Part shown: positions 38,721-48,297 of the stretch, one piece after another
Numbering within the stretch: position 1 is the first letter of the stretch
Layout: each line of letters starts with the position of its first letter
Source: Paenibacillus barcinonensis
GTDB lineage: Bacteria > Bacillota > Bacilli > Paenibacillales > Paenibacillaceae
NCBI RefSeq assembly: GCF_003217495.1
Contig: NZ_QJSW01000012.1
Location: 111,867 to 175,866, forward strand
DNA: 64,000 nucleotides
Direction of reading: 5' to 3'
The notes under the pieces: model-generated
Told to the model about the DNA's origin: nothing
Database searches by the model: none
What the model saw: only the letters and a program-made list of their open reading frames with translations
Made by a program: the position numbers and the translations under genes

Positions 38721-39623
38721 ATGGCGAAGCAAGATCAGCATTCGATTCAAGATCCAACGACACAATATCCGAAGGCCACTCCAGACTGGAAGCAGCAGCA
38801 GGAGGAGCCTGGATTGCAGCGTGAGATGACCCCAATACCCGATTGTGGTGAAAAAAGCTATCAAGGCAGCGGCCGACTAACAGGCCGTAAAGCCGTCGTG
38901 ACCGGGGCAGATAGCGGCATCGGACGGGCGGCGGCCATTGCCTATGCGCGTGAAGGGGCCGATGTGGTGCTCTCTTACCTGCCGGAAGAGGAAGCAGATG
39001 CGAAAGAGGTTGTGCAGCTGATCGAGGAAGCTGGCCGCAAAGCGGTTGCTGTTCCGGGTGATCTGAAGGACGAGAAATACTGTGAGCAGCTGATTGAGAC
39101 CGCAGTGAAAGAGCTGGGCGGCATTGACATTCTCGCTAACGTTGCAGGCAAGCAGCAGTTTGTGGAGCAGATCGCAGACCTGACCACAGAGCAATTTGAT
39201 GCTACGTTCAAAACCAATGTGTATTCCATGTTCTGGCTCTGCAAAGCAGCGGTGAAACATATGAAGGCTGGCGGCTCAATCATCAACACATCGTCCATAC
39301 AAGCCTATAAGCCATCCCCGATTCTGCTGGATTATGCCACGACCAAAGCTTCGATCAATACCTTCAGCAAGGCGCTCGCACAGCAGGTGGGCAGCAAAGG
39401 CATTCGGGTGAATGTGGTTGCGCCGGGACCCGTCTGGACCCCTTTGCAGGTTGTCGGTGGACAGCCTATAGAGAAGCTGGCTGATTTCGGCAGCAATACT
39501 CCGCTGGGCCGGGCAGGACAGCCTGCCGAGATGGCTCCGGCGTATGTATTTCTCGCAAGCCAGGAATCCAGCTATGTGAGCGGGGAGACCCTGAATGCGA
39601 ACGGGGGGACGGTTAGTCCATAA
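38721..39623 (+). CDS. short-chain dehydrogenase, general-stress YdaD/YhdF type
   Basis: 300 residues, with the ~45-residue N-terminal extension ([11 protein letters not shown], then [15 protein letters not shown]) that marks the YhdF/YdaD/YghA subgroup of SDRs. The cofactor motif is [10 protein letters not shown]. The catalytic Ser is in INTSSIQAY and the Tyr/Lys pair in [13 protein letters not shown]-type text is replaced by NVAGKQQ. GAGGAGGAA precedes the ATG. In Bacillus, relatives are SigB-controlled stress proteins; no convincing SigB promoter was found here. Substrate is unknown. Confidence 0.9.
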   Translation: MAKQDQHSIQDPTTQYPKATPDWKQQQEEPGLQREMTPIPDCGEKSYQGSGRLTGRKAVVTGADSGIGRAAAIAYAREGADVVLSYLPEEEADAKEVVQLIEEAGRKAVAVPGDLKDEKYCEQLIETAVKELGGIDILANVAGKQQFVEQIADLTTEQFDATFKTNVYSMFWLCKAAVKHMKAGGSIINTSSIQAYKPSPILLDYATTKASINTFSKALAQQVGSKGIRVNVVAPGPVWTPLQVVGGQPIEKLADFGSNTPLGRAGQPAEMAPAYVFLASQESSYVSGETLNANGGTVSP

Positions 39624-39717
39624 GCATAAGCGATTCATTCACAGAAACGGATGGGGATCGGCTGCCGGCAGACCATTCGGCTTCTCGGCGTGTTGCGCAC
39701 ATGGATTATTGTGAAGT

Positions 39718-39756
39718 AAAAGGGACAAAGCAGCCGCGCGCTGCTTTGTCCCTTTT
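39718..39756. terminator. bidirectional terminator, 17-bp perfect stem
   Basis: AAAAGGGACAAAGCAGC and its exact complement around a CGCGC loop, with A/T runs on both sides. It separates the convergent SDR and transglutaminase-like genes. Confidence 0.92.
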
Positions 39757-39811
39757 GGGTGTCCCGAGGTATGCTCCAGACATTGTTATATTCATGAAGA
39801 GTGCGTGTGTA

Positions 39812-42295
39812 TTATTTCTGCTTTGGCTTGGTTTCCAGTATGACATAGCTGCCCAGTGTGGCAAGCTGTGCATTATCGAGCAGGGCTTCATTCACAGCAG
39901 TCAAGACTTCACCTGCGGCTGTCATCAGCGCCTCGGAGTCAACCGGTGAGGCAAACCGAAGAATGACAGAGGTTTCTCCTTTTTTCAGATGTGTCTCCGC
40001 TTTGCTCTTGTAATCGTTAATGGAATTCACTTCAAGATCGTTCTGCACATAATAATCGTTGGCGTCACCATCGCCCTTGAACCGATCCAGCTCGGAATCA
40101 AGCCAGTAGTCCTTGTCGGCTACCGTCTTCTGGCCTATAGCTGTCTCATCATTAGCGTTGTACAGGAAATAAGGAATGCCGGAGTTTGTCAGGTTATTGG
40201 TTGCATCCACATGTAACCACTCGTTTCCGATTTTCACCTTGTTCCATGCATGGGGTACACCGCTGGAGGTTCCCGTAACGACAATGCTTTCCAATCCGGA
40301 CAGGTCCGAGAGCAGCTTGTATGCGGAAGCATAACTTGCACATACCCCTACACCCTTAACGAGAATACCGTATGTGGTGAAGGAATCGTTGAACTGTGCA
40401 TCGACATGCTTAAAGTTGTTTTGCTCTGCATTTTTCAGGGCAGCGTCGTCGTATTTTGCATTGTCGTTCAAGTAATCATAGATGGCTTTGCGCTTCTCAT
40501 CATCGCTCATGCCTTGTTTGATGATTGAAGCGACAACATCTTTGCCTTTGGCAATAATCTCATTTTGTTTACGCTGAATATCGGCAGCCGACTCTTTGTA
40601 ATGAATGGACAGGGTGAGTGTGCCATAGTTGTATTCGAATCCTTCTACGCCAAGAATGAGCGGATTCTGGTACATTACCTTCAAGACAACGTCCGAAAGT
40701 GTAGTGAAATTCTGTGCTTCAGGAAAAGCTTTCAGTGAAATGCTGTCCTGAGCGGCAATCATATTTTTAGCTAAAACCTCTTCCAAAGCTGAATCTGCGT
40801 TAATGAACGCATCCCCTGTAGCCGGTTCAGGCACGGTCTCCTGATTCCCCTGCTCTACCTGCTGCTCGGTATTAGACTTTTGCTCATCTATCAGGTTCTC
40901 CTCGGCAGATGGCTCTGGAGCAGCTGTTTCATTCGAAGGAGCATTTGTAGAATCACTAGTCGTTGCTGCATCGGTTGCTTCTTCGCTGGTACCGTCTGTG
41001 GTCTCTGTTGTGGCATTCGATGACGTGTCGGTAGTTTCTTCTTCTACTGCTGGTGGTGTGTCATTGTTATTGATGATCGTTGGTACATCTGGTGCAGGCA
41101 CATAGGGTGTGTCGTTTTTGGGTTCAACAAATCCGTTGCTGGAGTCGGCCACACGCTGCTGTGCAAGTTTATCCAGATCCTCCTGGGTCACATTCTCTAC
41201 ACGGACGTAGCTTTTAAGTGCTGTTCCTTTGACGTGGAAAGGAATTTCCGTTTCAAGGAACTCTGAAATCTTCACATTAGCCGTATCATAGACAAGTGTT
41301 TCACGGGCTAGTGAGCCGTCATTGTATTCCACGGTTATTTTCTGAGGCAGCTCGCTAACATTTTGTAACTTGTTTCGATAGAGGTCTTCTTTTAAAGATG
41401 AGGGTAACTGCGATGCCAGTGGAGCCGTAGCCACTCCATTACTAAAATTGGATTCCTTGCCGTCTCCGAGTGCAGTTACGTAGTATTCTCCTATAATACC
41501 GAAATTTTGATTTGTTGTAATGATATCGTTATAGACACTTAGGCCCCCACGACCATTTCTCATAAAATCATTAAACGTTGTTTCGTTTGTCGTTGCGATT
41601 AACAAAGGTAGCCCCCCCTCATAACCGCTCTCTGCTCCTTGAAGGGGGAGATTACCCGGTTCAAAAGCTTTGGTTGGATCGCTACGTTTATAGATGTTAT
41701 ATTGGGTCGCACCTTCAACCTTATCCCAGACAAGCTTGAAGCGTCTGTCTTTGTCAATCTCATATCTCAGTTTAGGCACCGAAAGCTCGGATTTTACTGT
41801 GAAAGGGATAATGATGGGTTCGTCAAGCAAAGTGGGATTCTCTGCATCCGGATCATAGTTCAGACGAATATAATAGATCGGAGCGCCACCCCAACTGCTG
41901 TTTCCTTTTGTACGCATGGAATCAGAACTTAGAACACCCCAGCCCATAGGTCTTACGGAAACACTATTATCCTTGTAATCTACCAACCAATGTACTCTAC
42001 TGGCTTTAAGGCCTTTAATATCGGTATGTACTGAAATGATATCATTGGAATAATAATCTATTTTACTCAGATCGCCTTTAAACTTAAACGTAAATTCTTC
42101 ATCCTGTGCCACATTGTACATGGGCATGATTGCTTTTTCGGAAGCTGTGCCATACTTCTCTTTCAGACTTAAAATGCTGGAGCCCTGCTTCGGTTCCGTC
42201 GGATTGCTTTCGGGATTACTGCTCTCCTGCTCACTGCTTTGGCACCCGGCCAGCAGCAATGTTAGTGCAAACATCATGACTAATAATCGTTTCAT
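39812..42295 (-). CDS. lipoprotein with transglutaminase-like domain
   Basis: 827 residues from ATG 42295, which starts a clean lipoprotein signal (MKRLL..LLLAGC); an upstream in-frame TTG at 42337 would bury it. After the lipid Cys come beta-rich modules, one fibronectin-III-like (KLVWDKVEGATQYNIYKR). A long Glu/Thr/Ser-rich disordered linker lies at about 400-500. The C-terminal transglutaminase-like domain has the Cys in GVCASYASAYK, the His in VPHAWNKVK and the Asp in WLHVDATNN. Such surface proteins are proteases or cross-linkers, or only bind peptides. A good promoter lies upstream (42385-42413). Confidence 0.85.
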   Translation of the reverse strand: MKRLLVMMFALTLLLAGCQSSEQESSNPESNPTEPKQGSSILSLKEKYGTASEKAIMPMYNVAQDEEFTFKFKGDLSKIDYYSNDIISVHTDIKGLKASRVHWLVDYKDNSVSVRPMGWGVLSSDSMRTKGNSSWGGAPIYYIRLNYDPDAENPTLLDEPIIIPFTVKSELSVPKLRYEIDKDRRFKLVWDKVEGATQYNIYKRSDPTKAFEPGNLPLQGAESGYEGGLPLLIATTNETTFNDFMRNGRGGLSVYNDIITTNQNFGIIGEYYVTALGDGKESNFSNGVATAPLASQLPSSLKEDLYRNKLQNVSELPQKITVEYNDGSLARETLVYDTANVKISEFLETEIPFHVKGTALKSYVRVENVTQEDLDKLAQQRVADSSNGFVEPKNDTPYVPAPDVPTIINNNDTPPAVEEETTDTSSNATTETTDGTSEEATDAATTSDSTNAPSNETAAPEPSAEENLIDEQKSNTEQQVEQGNQETVPEPATGDAFINADSALEEVLAKNMIAAQDSISLKAFPEAQNFTTLSDVVLKVMYQNPLILGVEGFEYNYGTLTLSIHYKESAADIQRKQNEIIAKGKDVVASIIKQGMSDDEKRKAIYDYLNDNAKYDDAALKNAEQNNFKHVDAQFNDSFTTYGILVKGVGVCASYASAYKLLSDLSGLESIVVTGTSSGVPHAWNKVKIGNEWLHVDATNNLTNSGIPYFLYNANDETAIGQKTVADKDYWLDSELDRFKGDGDANDYYVQNDLEVNSINDYKSKAETHLKKGETSVILRFASPVDSEALMTAAGEVLTAVNEALLDNAQLATLGSYVILETKPKQK

Positions 42296-42384
42296 GGTAC
42301 ACCACTTTCTAATTTTCTGGTTAAAACTCGTTTTCAATCCTCTTACCGCTTAAACCTCCTATTAATTTCCTAATATTTATTGCT

Positions 42385-42413
42385 AGTGTATGGTTATACA
42401 GGCTTATTGTCAA
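42385..42413 (-). promoter_or_regulatory. SigA promoter of the transglutaminase-like gene
   Basis: On the minus strand TTGACA (42413-42408), a 17-base spacer and TACACT (42390-42385). A small GGTCTT/AAGACC dyad lies upstream at about 42426. Confidence 0.75.
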
Positions 42414-42548
42414 GGGAATATAAGGGTCTTAAAGACCTATAACCAGGTCAAAAAGATCAACGTTCTCATGTTAAAACTATGCTAAAATAGTTCAATCATC
42501 TTTGATAAATTCATCAGTGGAGAATAACGTTAGAGGAGGCAGCGGTGC

Positions 42549-42971
42549 ATGACTGCAGAGCAGGTTGTCAGAATATTTTTTGAAGAAGTCCGATCAGGCC
42601 TGAATCCGGATTATGCAAGCCAGGTGATGGCAGAGCAGGTGCTGGCTCATCAAGTAATATCCGAGGAAGAAGTCACGGTCAAGCGAACACCTTCCGATTA
42701 TGCGGAGCATGTGCGTGAGATGATCGAAGCATACGGGGCGTTTACGCTGGAGATACAGGAGATGATCACACAAGGTAGCAAAGTATATGTGCGCTGGAAG
42801 CAAACAGGTACTCATACGGGACAGGTGGATCACTACAGCCCAACGGGACTCCCGGTGGTCGAGATTGCGAGTGCGGTCTATCGGGTGGAGAATGAACAAA
42901 TTGCGGAGTACTGGATTCAGATTGATCGCTTGGGTATCGAGAGACAATTGGAGCGCAACCTGAACAGATAA
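42549..42971 (+). CDS. SnoaL-like (ester cyclase) NTF2-fold protein
   Basis: 140 residues; AGAGGAGG precedes the ATG. SnoaL-like pattern: an N-terminal helix pair (AEQVVRIFFEEV), the DYAEHVREMIEAYG region, VYVRWKQTGTHTG, and a closing strand IAEYWIQIDRLGI. Relatives include polyketide cyclases, but most stand-alone bacterial members have no known substrate. Single gene, ended by the terminator at 43008. Confidence 0.75.
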   Translation: MTAEQVVRIFFEEVRSGLNPDYASQVMAEQVLAHQVISEEEVTVKRTPSDYAEHVREMIEAYGAFTLEIQEMITQGSKVYVRWKQTGTHTGQVDHYSPTGLPVVEIASAVYRVENEQIAEYWIQIDRLGIERQLERNLNR

Positions 42972-43007
42972 AACGAGAATCATGACTATCGTGAAAATGG
43001 AAGTGAA

Positions 43008-43042
43008 AACGGCCCTTTCTTATTTTATAAGAGAGGGCCGTT
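43008..43042. terminator. bidirectional terminator
   Basis: AACGGCCCT..TTA pairs with TAA..AGGGCCGTT. It sits between the convergent SnoaL-like and GNAT genes. Confidence 0.85.
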
Positions 43043-43079
43043 CTAATTAGTGAGTTGAATTAACTGCTGAAGTTGAGCT

Positions 43080-43841
43080 TTAATTCGTATATTTCTGGAC
43101 CCGGTACCAGTATGTATAGGCATCGGTGTATCCCAATTTTTTATATAATCTGCGTGCAGGAGCATTATCTGCGACCACTTGCAAATAGCTTGACTGTGCA
43201 CCGCGCTGTTTACCCCAATGCAGCAGATGCAGAATCATCTGTTCTGCCAGACCGCGGTTGCGATAGGATGCAGCTGTGATGATATCATGCAGCCCAATGA
43301 CTCCACGTTCGAGTACGCCAAAACCACAAGCTGCCACCTGACTATCAACGGACAAGGTGATAAAGCACGTATGTGCACGGACATTCTGCAGCATCTGTGT
43401 CATCGTTTTTCGCGATTCTTCGTTTACCGAACTCAAGCGACACAGATGATGCAGCCATTCGTCTGTCAGCTGCTCGGCGATGTGGATGTCCACAGGCTCG
43501 GGAGTTTCCAGGTTATCCAGATGGCGAAGCTGTACAATCGTTGGATCAACGACCGTATAACCTCGATGCTGCAGCAGCTCGTCTATATTTTCAGGCTGGA
43601 CAAAGGGTGTGATTTTGAAAATGGTGCTTAACTGATTGGAGTTATAGAAGTTCTCACATGTTATAATTTTCTCATGCACATCCAGTGTAGAAGTGTAGAT
43701 CGGCTGCACGGAGTTGGCACGTTTTGAATACCCGTTGGCAAAACGCAGCACCCAACCGTCATAAAGGGCTGTGGATAAAGGCTGCCAATGATTAAGCGTT
43801 AATTCTTCAATCTGGCGAAGCGTAGACTTAGTCATCTGCAC
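43080..43841 (-). CDS. GNAT-family N-acetyltransferase
   Basis: 253 residues from GTG 43841, eight bases after AAGGGGG; an ATG two codons later (43835) is the alternative. The C-terminal half has the GNAT acetyl-CoA motif A (ITAASYRNRGLAEQMI) and motif B ending NAPARRLYKKLGY. The N-terminal half (NHWQPLSTALYDGWVLRFANGYSKRANS) is typical of a two-lobed GNAT subgroup. Substrate is unknown. A TTGAAT-17-TATTAT promoter lies directly upstream. Confidence 0.87.
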   Translation of the reverse strand: MQMTKSTLRQIEELTLNHWQPLSTALYDGWVLRFANGYSKRANSVQPIYTSTLDVHEKIITCENFYNSNQLSTIFKITPFVQPENIDELLQHRGYTVVDPTIVQLRHLDNLETPEPVDIHIAEQLTDEWLHHLCRLSSVNEESRKTMTQMLQNVRAHTCFITLSVDSQVAACGFGVLERGVIGLHDIITAASYRNRGLAEQMILHLLHWGKQRGAQSSYLQVVADNAPARRLYKKLGYTDAYTYWYRVQKYTN

Positions 43842-43874
43842 ATGCAGTGCCCCCTTCGATTTATATGATTTATA

Positions 43875-43903
43875 ATAATACATATTTATGTATAAAAATT
43901 CAA
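43875..43903 (-). promoter_or_regulatory. promoter of the GNAT gene
   Basis: On the minus strand TTGAAT (43903-43898), 17-base spacer, TATTAT (43880-43875). Confidence 0.6.
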
Positions 43904-43996
43904 ACTAAAGTATTGAGCAATATTCTGATCCTGGCTTGCAGGATGTTACATAGTCTGTAGAACAGAGCAGCTCAATTCATGGAAATGGAGTACAGC

Positions 43997-44659
43997 ATGA
44001 TTACAATCGAGATTCAGGGACATGAGGTGCAGTGTCATATCGAATATGGTAAACGAAAAAAGGCTTCCATTATGATGGAGCTGCCCTACATGGTCACGAT
44101 TAAAGCGCCAAACGGTACGAGTGAGGAGGTGCTTCGACAGTTGGTTATGCAGCATGGTGCTGAGATTATAGAAAAGTCAGCTCGAATGCAGCAGGTACTG
44201 GATGGTCCTCAGGCCAAGGAATACGAGAAGGAGGGCAAGGGGGCATTCCTGCTCTTTGGCAAGACTTATGCCCTGAATGAATTAATCCCTGTAGAGGGCT
44301 TTACGGAAGAAGAGCTGCGTGCGAATTTGAAAAAATTTTATTTTGCCGAATGTAAACGCATGATCGGGCAGCGAATTACACGTTATCAGCAGGAGCTGAA
44401 GGTAAAGCCGAAGTCTATTGAGATCGTAGACTCTCCCACGAAATGGGGGAGCTGTAGCTGGGATAAAAAGCTGACGTTTAATTACCGGCTTGCCATGGCA
44501 CCACCAGAAGTGATGGATTACGTTATAATCCATGAGCTGTGCCATATTCATCATATGAATCATGATCGCTCGTTCTGGCGGCGGGTAGGCAGCATTATGC
44601 CGGATTACAAGGAAAAAGAAAATTATCTGATGCGCAATGGACGAGCGATGACGCTATAG
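43997..44659 (+). CDS. YgjP-like zinc metallopeptidase (DUF45)
   Basis: 220 residues from ATG 43997, six bases after GGAG; two upstream in-frame ATGs have no site. The C-terminal part has the family's zinc signature HELCHIHHMNHD (HExxH plus a third His) preceded by PTKWGSCSWDKKLTFNYRLAM. The N-terminal part is the usual beta-rich region. Cytosolic, with no signal peptide. Family role is poorly defined. Confidence 0.88.
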   Translation: MITIEIQGHEVQCHIEYGKRKKASIMMELPYMVTIKAPNGTSEEVLRQLVMQHGAEIIEKSARMQQVLDGPQAKEYEKEGKGAFLLFGKTYALNELIPVEGFTEEELRANLKKFYFAECKRMIGQRITRYQQELKVKPKSIEIVDSPTKWGSCSWDKKLTFNYRLAMAPPEVMDYVIIHELCHIHHMNHDRSFWRRVGSIMPDYKEKENYLMRNGRAMTL

Positions 44660-44750
44660 CTGTAGATTAGTTTACAGATTATCATGTAGTTCGCTGCACA
44701 GCATACTGGCTTTATTTTACTCATATCTAGTTGCGGGAAAGGAGCACAAG

Positions 44751-45128
44751 ATGAATCAAAATGGGCAACATTCGGCGCTGGTGGACGAATATATCGCTGC
44801 ATTCCCGGCAGATGTGCAGCTTAAATTACAGAGGCTGCGGCAGCTGATTCGGGAGGCAGCTCCGCTTGCCGAAGAAAAGATCAGTTACAAGATGCCGACA
44901 TATGCGCAGCATGGGAATCTGGTTCATTTTGCCGCATATACGAAACATATCGGGTTTTATCCTGCACCTAGCGGTATATCGGCTTTTAAGGAGCAGCTCT
45001 CCAGGTTCAAGGGAGCAAAGGGCTCCGTACAGTTTCCGCTTGATGAGCCGCTGCCAGAGGAGTTGATCCGCCAGATGGTTGAATTCAGGGTGAAGGAGAA
45101 TGTAGAGAGGAGTCGGAGAGATGAGTAA
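44751..45128 (+). CDS. DUF1801 (YdhG-like) protein
   Basis: 125 residues; AAAGGAG precedes the ATG. DUF1801 signatures: VDEYIAAFPADVQ, EEKISYKMPTY, VHFAAYTKHIGFYP, KGSVQFPLDEPLP. The family has a frataxin-like fold, and an iron-chaperone role was proposed for Bacillus YdhG. It overlaps the next gene by eight bases, so they are co-translated. Confidence 0.85.
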   Translation: MNQNGQHSALVDEYIAAFPADVQLKLQRLRQLIREAAPLAEEKISYKMPTYAQHGNLVHFAAYTKHIGFYPAPSGISAFKEQLSRFKGAKGSVQFPLDEPLPEELIRQMVEFRVKENVERSRRDE

Positions 45129-45678
45129 AGCCTTGATTGTTCTGGATGTACAGCGTGGACTAACAAGTCTGAGAGATGTGTCTGCGACGCTGGACAAGAT
45201 TAAATCTATCATAATGGCCTTTGAGAAGCGGAGCTGGCCTATTGTATTTATCAAACATGTAGATGAGCAGGACGAGCAATCCTCACTTTACCGCCAGAAG
45301 ACGGAGAATCTTGAGATTGTTCTGGATACAAAGCAGCATCCCGTTTTTGAGAAAAGCAAACCGAGCGCTTTCAGCAACAATGAACTGAAAAAGTGGCTAC
45401 TCGCTCGGCAGGTGAATCATGTGTTCATTGTTGGCTTTAATATGGAGTATTGTTGCCTGTTTACAGCGATTACCGCAGAACATGAGGGGTTCCAGGTAAC
45501 CTTGATCGAGGATGCGGCGGGAACAGTGAATACTGAGGATACATACGAGATGAAGGGGCTGGACATTCCTGATTTTATCGGTTCGATTCTGAACTGGTCG
45601 GGCTGTGTTGAAGTTGTGTATACGGATGAACTGATGGAAAGCGATGTATGGAATTCTCCGTTTAATGATGTGGACTGA
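45121..45678 (+). CDS. isochorismatase-family cysteine hydrolase
   Basis: 185 residues. The family triad can be read: Asp9 in LIVLDVQ, the Lys in FEKSKPSAF and the nucleophile Cys in GFNMEYCC. The position of the Cys after a non-prolyl loop and the ITAEHEGFQVTLIEDA segment are standard. Members hydrolyse amides or ethers of small molecules (nicotinamide, isochorismate and others). Substrate is not readable. It overlaps the DUF1801 gene, forming a two-gene unit. Confidence 0.88.
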   Translation: MSKALIVLDVQRGLTSLRDVSATLDKIKSIIMAFEKRSWPIVFIKHVDEQDEQSSLYRQKTENLEIVLDTKQHPVFEKSKPSAFSNNELKKWLLARQVNHVFIVGFNMEYCCLFTAITAEHEGFQVTLIEDAAGTVNTEDTYEMKGLDIPDFIGSILNWSGCVEVVYTDELMESDVWNSPFNDVD

Positions 45679-45709
45679 CAAGGTTTGTTAAAGGGAGTTA
45701 TTTGATGGC

Positions 45710-46300
45710 TTAGTCCAGATTAAGATCGAAATCCGGCTGACATATATAATCCATAGGGTACAGGTCATCTCGGGCCGAAATCAAAGCGTGGAATTGAAGG
45801 TAGCGATGATTTGGCTGCTCTACAACACCATCTGCCCGGAAGGGAACGAGTTCAGCCACAATGAAGACATCCTCTGCATCTGTACATCGGAGGATAACAT
45901 TATTGGGGCTGAGCACTTCCTTCATGTAGCCGTAGGTCATTACGTGAAATGACTGTCCGCGCCAGTTCGTCTGTATCACCCGGTACGATTGCGTTCGGAT
46001 CAGATCCAAATAACGCTCCAGCGTGAAGGTATGCTCAAACTGCGTAATATAACCTTTTTGATCTACATCAATCGTAAACTCAACATCATAGCTTTCGTGA
46101 AATTCTTCCTGATATGTACCTTTCATGATCTTCATCGTATCGAACTTTGATCCAAAGTCAGGATCAATACTATAGGGAATCACAATAAGTTCCGGGTCAA
46201 CATGCGCGGTAATTTGACTTCTCGGATTGGGTTCAGTTGGTCTCAAATAGATGGACCCAATCATACGCCCTGGAAAACCGGGACTGCAGCTTATTCGCAT
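45710..46300 (-). CDS. uncharacterised protein
   Basis: 196 residues from ATG 46300, six bases after AAAGGAG; ORF extensions upstream have no site. I do not recognise a family. It looks like a soluble, beta-rich protein with an acidic C-terminus (PDFDLNLD), no signal peptide and no membrane helix. Alone on the minus strand, convergent with the isochorismatase-like gene with only ~30 bases between stops. Confidence 0.75.
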   Translation of the reverse strand: MRISCSPGFPGRMIGSIYLRPTEPNPRSQITAHVDPELIVIPYSIDPDFGSKFDTMKIMKGTYQEEFHESYDVEFTIDVDQKGYITQFEHTFTLERYLDLIRTQSYRVIQTNWRGQSFHVMTYGYMKEVLSPNNVILRCTDAEDVFIVAELVPFRADGVVEQPNHRYLQFHALISARDDLYPMDYICQPDFDLNLD

Positions 46301-46478
46301 AGTCATCTCCTTTTGAGGTATAGTCTTTAAGTTAGACGGGCAAAAGCTGAGAAGGTTGCATTTCAGATCTGACTTGAACCGATACACCGCAGGCGATATA
46401 GTGAGAAGGTATTTTATTTTGTAATCCTACTTAACCATCAGGTACGGCTTTACGGCTTTATGAACGGGAGGGCTTGCG

Positions 46479-46928
46479 ATGTTATCCACCAAAGTCATTG
46501 AACATTGTCGCATGAACGGCTGGTGGCACGAAGATGTGCCGGCTGAATACGAGGAAGCTTTGCGTAAGCTTGGTATGGATTTGAATTCGGATTTTGCACA
46601 GTTTTACCTGCATGCAGAGGATGGACCAACGTTCTACAGTCGGCATCAGGAGCTGTATCAGATCTGTTGGGTAATCGAGAATACGGTATACCTGGAGGAT
46701 ATGAATGTAGCTCAGCTCACACTCGGACTGCCTGAGGCATATATTCCGCTGGACAGTTTTGAGGGCGAGGGTGGCTTTTTCTATAATCGCCAGACAGGTG
46801 AAGTTGTACTGGTTGAGCTGGGCGAGTCGATTGAACGCTTTTTGAATGGAGAGAGCAAGCCACAATGGGCGGATTTTAATGCGTTCCTGGAGTGGTACTT
46901 CGAATTGGCAGAAGTGACGACGCTGTAA
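46479..46928 (+). CDS. SUKH/SMI1-KNR4-like protein
   Basis: 149 residues. GGGAGGGC precedes the ATG. The pattern of an early helix, a central FEGEGGFFYNRQTGEVVLVE strand pair and a terminal W-ADFNAFLEWYF helix fits the SUKH superfamily, which in bacteria often provides immunity to polymorphic toxins or binds intracellular ligands. No toxin gene is adjacent. The assignment rests on pattern only. Confidence 0.6.
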   Translation: MLSTKVIEHCRMNGWWHEDVPAEYEEALRKLGMDLNSDFAQFYLHAEDGPTFYSRHQELYQICWVIENTVYLEDMNVAQLTLGLPEAYIPLDSFEGEGGFFYNRQTGEVVLVELGESIERFLNGESKPQWADFNAFLEWYFELAEVTTL

Positions 46929-46976
46929 AGGTGCAATAGGCCAGTGTGGATAATGCTGGACATATCCCTGATAAGT

Positions 46977-47024
46977 AAAAGGGTACTTTACTTGGCTGCA
47001 GAACGCCATGGAAGTACCCTTTTT
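46977..47024. terminator. bidirectional terminator ending the exopolysaccharide operon
   Basis: AAAAGGGTACTT and AAGTACCCTTTT form a 12-bp perfect stem with A/T runs on both sides, between the SUKH-like gene (+) and the AlgX-like gene (-). Confidence 0.88.
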
Positions 47025-47041
47025 CAGGTTAGCTGGTTCCT

Positions 47042-48283
47042 TTACTTCGAACTGTTGTTGGGAGCATCTGTCCTTTTGTTTTTCCCGTAAGGGAAAAATT
47101 CATCCACGAGGTCCTGCGGCGAGATGGACACAAAGACGTGATCCAGATCGGTTTTTTTCGCAAAATCAATAATGTCCCCGGTATAATACCGTGGATCAAC
47201 CAGATACACATCGGAGACAACGGTCGAGAGGAAAGAGATCATCGGCACAGCCAGCGAGTCTTTAATAAACAGTACCTTGAGTCCGTTCGGTTTTTCTTTA
47301 TTTGTCACATGTACAATCCCCTGATTACCATACAGATATGTAAAGTATTTGTCAGCGGTCAGATCATAGGGTGCTCCCTTTACATTCAGCGGATACGTTG
47401 TTAGCAGGGCATCCTCGAAGCGACCATTTAATGTGGCCTTCGTTTCGCCTGTCTGGAAGAAAAACGAGTAGTTCGTTTTGAATTTCGGATAAATAAGATC
47501 AAAATTATCATCGCCTGCATACAATTTTCCCGTTTTGCGGCCTTGTGAGCCGATAAAGAAGTCTTTATACGGAATGACGTTATAGTTGTTGATGTCTGTA
47601 AAATAATTGTTCGGATCAAGCGGCTTGTCATACATGTCATCCAGATGATGAACGAGCTGGCCGAAGGCCCAGAAGGCCGTTTTGATTTTCCAATGATGGT
47701 CTGTCGTGAAAAAAAGGTCCTTCGCCGGGATGCCATTCTCCAGCAATCCCTCGCGCAAGTCGAGTGTGTCGATTCCTGCCTGCTTCAGATGATTCAGGAA
47801 GCCATCGGCGGTTTCGTTATTATAATTGTAAGGAATGCCTTCCGGGAACGTTGTATGTCCACGTACATATTTGTCGGGTGTCATAACATAGGTCAGCTTT
47901 GTTTTTCCATCCAATTGAGTTCCAAGCTCTGCCACCCGATCAGAAAGCTGCTTTGTATCTGTAGGTCCTGTGGCGAAGTAGGTATAGTGCAGCTTGCCTT
48001 CTGTATCTTTGACCACCTCGAAGTTGTTCTCCTCGTTTTTCCACATCAGGGCTTGCAAGTAACCATAGGCCTCCACGAACCCGAATTTTTCAAAAACATG
48101 CTCGTTAATGTCCGCATCCACCTTGTTAATGATGTTTTTGGCATTGGAGAAACGATAGTCGGCCGAACCCAGCGTCTGTTTTAACGGCTCGAAAGCTTGC
48201 ATCAGATTGAGTACAGAGAGCGCAGCCAGCACCACGATGAAGAGGAAGGCAGTAAGTCTCTTTTTGGCAAAAAAGTTATGCAT
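47042..48283 (-). CDS. AlgX/AlgJ-like (DHHW) O-acetylation protein
   Basis: 413 residues from ATG 48283, seven bases after AGAAGG; a TTG six codons upstream overlaps the MBOAT stop and is less likely. One N-terminal membrane helix (about 10-30) anchors an extracellular SGNH-hydrolase-like domain. TDHHW near residue 200 is the DHHW-family signature, and FIKDSLAVPM contains the conserved Asp-Ser pair. In alginate and acetylated-cellulose systems such proteins work with an MBOAT partner to place acetyl groups on the polymer outside the membrane. Last gene of the operon; the MBOAT gene ends 14 bases upstream. Confidence 0.85.
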   Translation of the reverse strand: MHNFFAKKRLTAFLFIVVLAALSVLNLMQAFEPLKQTLGSADYRFSNAKNIINKVDADINEHVFEKFGFVEAYGYLQALMWKNEENNFEVVKDTEGKLHYTYFATGPTDTKQLSDRVAELGTQLDGKTKLTYVMTPDKYVRGHTTFPEGIPYNYNNETADGFLNHLKQAGIDTLDLREGLLENGIPAKDLFFTTDHHWKIKTAFWAFGQLVHHLDDMYDKPLDPNNYFTDINNYNVIPYKDFFIGSQGRKTGKLYAGDDNFDLIYPKFKTNYSFFFQTGETKATLNGRFEDALLTTYPLNVKGAPYDLTADKYFTYLYGNQGIVHVTNKEKPNGLKVLFIKDSLAVPMISFLSTVVSDVYLVDPRYYTGDIIDFAKKTDLDHVFVSISPQDLVDEFFPYGKNKRTDAPNNSSK

Positions 48284-48297
48284 GTCATATCCTTCTC